Below, one piece after another: positions 7,788-10,821 of a DNA stretch of 10,821 bases (position 1 is the stretch's first letter; every line of letters begins with the position of its first letter). The notes beneath the pieces were generated by a model, which did no database searches, was not told the origin of the DNA, and was given only the letters and a program-made list of their open reading frames with translations. A program made the position numbers and the translations under genes. The stretch is from Scytalidium lignicola (taxonomy: Eukaryota > Ascomycota > Leotiomycetes), in assembly GCA_002812745.2 (NCBI GenBank), contig NCSJ02000652.1, positions 1-10,821 on the forward strand, read 5' to 3'.

Positions 7788-9181
7788 CTAACTCAGCAGT
7801 TGCTCAATAGCTCCCTGCACACTTCCACCACTCCGTCTCAACGCCTCGACATTCCTATCGAAATCAAAGAAACCCATATCGTTCAGCTGTCTCAACTGCT
7901 CCGCATACCGCTCCTCGGGTGGCCTGTTGTCCGCTGGAGGGGGAGGACTAGCTGTTCCACCCAATCCGGCCCCGGCACCACCGCCAAACATGCTATCCAG
8001 TCGTCCATCTCGCAACATCGCCATTGCTTCTTGCATCATTTCTGGTGTTACTGGTGGTAAACCAAGAGGGTTCGCTGCTGCATCTCCTCCTGCTCCTGCA
8101 CCAGGGAAGAGAGCTGCAAAGGGATTTGGGGGAGGGCTCTGGGTTGTGTTGGGAGTACCTTGACCGCCTGCCGACGTAGCGGGTGGTGGGGATTGAGATG
8201 GTGTTTGGCCGGCTCCTGCTGCTGGAGGGGGAACTCCACCGAACAGTGAAGCGAACGGATTGGCACCTGCTGGTCCTCTAGCTCCGAACGCACCTGGCAT
8301 CATAAAGGGATTGAAGGGCGGGGTATTGGCATTTTGTTGGCCTGGCGATCCAGCGGCACCAGCTGGCGTGGTATCTGTAACGCCTGGAGCAGGGAAGCCA
8401 CCGGCTCCTCCTCGTCCCTCCAGCATTCTGCGTAGCTGAGCAGCCTGTCTGAGTGCTTGTGGATTGGTCATCATCTGTCTGAACTCAGGCGACTGCAGCA
8501 TCTCTCGGGCGCGGGGGTTGTCTCGTAGGTGAGGAGTCGATTGAATCATCATATCAATCATGGCGGGGTTGTTGAGAGCTTCATTCAAGGTTTGTTGCAT
8601 GTTAGGATCCTCAAGCAGAGTGGCAATCTGGTCTTCTGAAGGAGGTGCACCCATCTGTATATATTGGTCAGTATTTAGATATATGTTTAAATTCGCAATT
8701 GAACGTGATCAAGTAGGAGAAGACTTACACCACCATCTGCTCCAAACATCTCCATTCCCGGCAGGCCCATATGACCCGCGTATCTAGCTCCAGTCAGACC
8801 AGCCAACGGATTGTTGGCAGTTCCAGCAGCCATATTGGTGGGGACGGCAGGCGTAGCACGAGGCGCTGATCCAGCCGTGGATGCACCCGCTGGATTCTGA
8901 GCAACATTGCTCTGCGCGCTCTTCACCATGTGTACGGTGTTGCCCGGCTTGATCTTGTAGGTGCTCAGAGGCTCCTCGTTCTTCATGACACGACCCGAGT
9001 AGATCAAGCGTTGCCGCTCGGCGGGGACCTTCTCGTAGTCATCTCCAGCGAGCTTGTTCTTCAGATCGAGCACGGTGGCGGTCTCCGCCATTGTAATGGT
9101 GTGGTTGCCATCGTTTGACGTCTTGACCTTGAAGGTGACCTGGGGATCGGCCTCCGCGGGCGCAGTCTCGTCCGAGGCCAT
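7788..9181 (-). CDS. DSK2: DSK2/ubiquilin-type proteasome shuttle factor (UBL-STI1-UBA)
   Basis: Exons 9181-8729 and 8654-7788 encode 439 residues. The N-terminal ubiquitin-like domain (about 14-88) contains RQRLIYSGRV and NTVHMV, so the residues matching ubiquitin Ile44, Gly47, His68 and Val70 are all kept. An STI1 domain follows (about 160-215, ATLLEDPNMQQ...MMTNP), then a Pro/Gly/Ala-rich linker with three Asn-Pro-Phe motifs, a weak second Met-rich helix (about 353-374), and a C-terminal UBA domain (about 397-438, with MGFFDFDRNVEALRRSGGSVQ). Known role of the family: it binds ubiquitinated clients by UBA and the proteasome by UBL, acting in proteasomal and ER-associated degradation. The start is the ATG in GCCATCG (complement) at 9181. 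It is divergent from the oxidoreductase gene at the right edge. Architecture and length are complete. Confidence 0.97.
8655..8728 (-). other. Spliceosomal intron (74 nt) in DSK2
   Basis: On the minus strand the donor is GTAAGT at 8728, the acceptor TACAG ends at 8655, and a CTGAC branch motif lies about 15 nt before the acceptor. Phase is 0. It joins Gly151 to Met152, between the UBL-linker exon and the STI1/UBA exon. Retention adds about 13 codons and then a stop, leaving a UBL-only protein. Confidence 0.93.
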
Positions 9182-9477
9182 CGTAATCGATAGGCAGTGG
9201 GATGCTCTCAGCTGGAAGAGCTGGGAGAGCTGTGAAAAGGGAAGAATTCAGAGATCAGAGAGATGGCAGGACGTGCGACGGAGCGAGGTTCAAGATTTGG
9301 TGATATCGGCGGGGTTTTTGGTTTATCGACAGATGCGGAATGGCCAAGACCCAGACCCAGGATGGAATAGGTAGTTAGTTGACAAACGGAATCGCTTCTT
9401 CTCTGCAGCGCGCTACGGGGGCGACCAGTCCCTGCGGAATTCGCAAGCAAAGGCGATGAAGGACAAATAACACAAGC

Positions 9478-9502
9478 TCTCTTTTGTGGTCACAAAGAGA
9501 GA
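9478..9502. repeat. Short inverted repeat beside the GA tract
   Basis: CTCTCTTTTGTG and CACAAAGAGAG face each other across two bases, giving an 11-bp stem with one bulged T. If transcribed in the DSK2 leader it would be a small hairpin about 300 nt before the start codon. Confidence 0.5.
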
Positions 9503-9514
9503 AAAGAGCAACAC

Positions 9515-9541
9515 GAGAGAGAAAGAGAAAGAGAGAGAGAG
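9515..9541. repeat. GA/CT simple repeat upstream of DSK2
   Basis: A purine-only run of GA and GAAA units on the plus strand, ending in GAGAGAGAGAG. On the DSK2 strand it is a CT tract about 335-360 bases upstream of the start codon. Such tracts often exclude nucleosomes or bind GAGA-type factors in fungal promoters; for this one that is an inference. Confidence 0.75.
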
Positions 9542-9828
9542 CGTTGTGAGTGTGGTGATATTCCGACGTGACAGATCCACGGGTTTGTTCTCTTTCTTGC
9601 GACTCGGCCACTTGGGGCTTCCATTACGTTCTGTAGCTCACTACGGCTAGTGCAGCGCCGGCTCGAATAGGGCTTTTGGTTTTTTGCTGGTGCAGGCAGG
9701 AGCGACCAGGCTAATGAACGTCATCGCGGCCCAGAGTTTCGTTCTCTTGCACCGCAATTAGGACATTTCTTACTGTAGGTTCTTAAGTGATATTTATAAT
9801 AGTTATGGCTATTGTATCATTTTTCATA

Positions 9829-9838
9829 TTTCTAGAAA
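9829..9838. promoter_or_regulatory. Possible minimal heat-shock-type site (TTCTAGAA)
   Basis: TTTCTAGAAA is a perfect 10-bp palindrome containing TTCnnGAA, two inverted half-units of the heat-shock element. Functional elements normally have three or more units, so this is weak. It is of interest only because DSK2 belongs to protein quality control. Confidence 0.25.
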
Positions 9839-9997
9839 AGCAAATCTACTTTTTACCTAGAGCCTAAAGGAGCGATGCAGTACAGATCATGCCCGCCGTC
9901 AACAAGTGTACATGTAACATCGTCAGGGTCCTGTGGTGGCGACGACGCTGACTGATATCAAAAGCTCCGTTTCGAGATTCAGCCTCAGGTTTGTTGA

Positions 9998-10005
9998 TCA
10001 CGTGA
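9998..10005. promoter_or_regulatory. E-box palindrome TCACGTGA
   Basis: An 8-bp palindrome with the CACGTG core used by fungal bHLH regulators (Cbf1/Pho4/SREBP-like factors, by family knowledge). It lies about 260 bases upstream of the oxidoreductase ATG. One copy only; no test of function is possible here. Confidence 0.35.
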
Positions 10006-10264
10006 GCATCAATAGCTTGCCCGCCACCTCAGCCACTTCAGCCACGGAAGCAACTAAGTTAAAGCTGCCTCGGCTTAAGCACTTAAACATCCCCGCAAAC
10101 CAGAGATACCGAAGCTGTCAACGACATTTAATGCGCAGGAAAACGACTTCAATGTAGAATATTTTGTGATCTTACTTTCAGTCATTACAGTTATTTCTTG
10201 TATTTCCTTTGAATCAATTGAGCTTCTCTTCCAAACTTCCACTTATTTCCAACCTTTGCAAAAA

Positions 10265-10821
10265 ATGCGTGGCATCCAGATCAAGGAATATGTCAAGGTA
10301 AGCAAAAGACATCTACAGTGAAATCATCCCTTCCCTCTCCAAATTACAACAAACCCGAAAGAAAAGAAAACCCCTCCTTCAACCCTCAACAATAATAAAC
10401 TAAAAAGACACCAAAAAAACCCCACAGGACCCAGACCAACTCCAAGTAACCTCCCTCCCAGACCCCATCCCAACCCCAGACCAATACCTAATCACCATCC
10501 ACGCCTCCGCAACCAATTTCTTCGACCTCCTCCAAATCGCCGGCAAATACCAAAACCAACCCCCCTTACCATGGATATTAGGCTCCGAATTCTCCGGCAT
10601 CGTCCTCTCCACGCCTACCAACAACCCTTCCTCCTCCTCCCCAAAGTATAAAGTCGGCGACCGCGTCTTCGGCGCCTCGCAAGGCGGCTACGCAACCAAA
10701 GTCTGCGCCTCAGAACAAAACCTACTGCCCGTCCCCAACGGCTGGACCTTCGTCGACGCAGCAGGCCTCTTCGTCACCGCGCCCACGGGCTACGGCGCGC
10801 TGGTCACCGCGCGGGCGTGAA
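10265..10821 (+). CDS. Zinc-independent quinone oxidoreductase (MDR superfamily), 3'-truncated by the window
   Basis: Exon 1 (10265-10297) encodes MRGIQIKEYVK; exon 2 starts at 10428 in phase 0. The product shows the GroES-like N-terminal domain of medium-chain reductases: ITIHASATNFFDLLQIAGKY, LPWILGSEFSG, then VGDRVFGASQGGYAT, LLPVPNGWTF and AAGLFVTAPTGYGALVT. The Cys that binds catalytic zinc in alcohol dehydrogenases is absent (TNFFDLL instead), as in zeta-crystallin/QOR proteins, which reduce quinones or enones with NADPH. The nucleotide-binding half lies outside the window. At the edge the frame runs into a TGA (10818-10820); one extra C after 10808 would instead give the family-typical LVTRAGVK. 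An indel is therefore likely in the last 15 bases, and whether it is error or mutation is unknown. Exon 2 is strikingly rich in C-ending codons. Confidence 0.88.
10298..10427 (+). other. Spliceosomal intron (130 nt) after codon 11 of the oxidoreductase
   Basis: Donor GTAAGC at 10298, acceptor CCCACAG ending at 10427, a CTAAA branch-like motif at about 10400-10404. Phase is 0 between Lys11 and Asp12. Reading through gives a stop within eight codons. The joined protein YVKDPDQLQV fits the N-terminus of fungal members of this family. Confidence 0.85.

Larger units (their letters stand above)
9182..10264. promoter_or_regulatory. Divergent DSK2 / quinone oxidoreductase promoter region
   Basis: 1083 bases between two outward-facing start codons, with no supportable gene. 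On the DSK2 side the gene strand is pyrimidine-rich, with a CT/GA tract at 9515-9541 and a small inverted repeat at 9478-9502. Further right are a TTTCTAGAAA palindrome (9829-9838), a TCACGTGA palindrome (9998-10005) and three CAGCCAC words at 10028-10045. The stretch just before the oxidoreductase ATG is T/C-rich and ends AAAAATGCG. Which sites serve which gene cannot be told from sequence. Confidence 0.5.

Noticed and set aside
9640..9690. GGCTCGAATAGG resembling a tRNA T-arm
   Set aside because: The flanking five bases on each side do not pair, and no cloverleaf can be drawn.
9933..10157. 74-codon plus-strand frame in the divergent promoter
   Set aside because: It begins at GTG, has no recognisable domain and lies in the region expected to be the oxidoreductase promoter and leader.

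Overview
The window looks like nuclear DNA of a filamentous ascomycete (Pezizomycotina, plausibly Eurotiomycetes). The genes have short introns (74-130 nt) with GTAAGT/GTATGT-type donors, CTGAC- or CTAAT-type branch sites and YAG acceptors. Intergenic stretches are AT-rich with many TACAGTA-like words, and every recognisable protein is a typical fungal version of a conserved eukaryotic family. The assignment rests on gene structure and remembered protein families; no search was run.

Layout, left to right: (1) 1-701 (+), 3' part of a TDG/MUG-type mismatch-specific DNA glycosylase, cut by the window edge and crossed by two apparent +1 frameshifts, each at an ambiguous N beside a G run. (2) 1314-2422 (-), a two-exon gene for a 333-residue Ser/Gly-rich secretory-pathway membrane protein of unknown function, convergent with the glycosylase. 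(3) 2423-4541, about 2.1 kb without a supportable gene, with two short tandem repeats and an inverted repeat. (4) 4542-6151 (-), UDP-N-acetylglucosamine pyrophosphorylase (UAP1), with one 74-nt intron before the last 24 codons. (5) 6152-7787, about 1.6 kb holding the UAP1 leader/promoter and the 3' flank of the next gene. (6) 7788-9181 (-), a DSK2/ubiquilin proteasome shuttle factor with one 74-nt intron. (7) 9182-10264, a divergent promoter region with a GA tract and short palindromic motifs. (8) 10265-10821 (+), 5' part of a zinc-independent quinone oxidoreductase of the MDR superfamily, running off the window and apparently missing one base close to the edge.

These are mostly independent housekeeping genes: DNA repair, UDP-GlcNAc supply for chitin, N-glycans and GPI anchors, ubiquitin-dependent protein quality control, and quinone/redox metabolism. 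I see no operon-like logic, mobile element, CRISPR array, biosynthetic cluster or convincing RNA gene. The least explained gene is the Ser/Gly-rich membrane protein. The most practical observations are the frame breaks beside the Ns and at the right edge, and the abrupt change of codon-third-position composition inside the glycosylase gene. I did not find a novel multi-gene system here.
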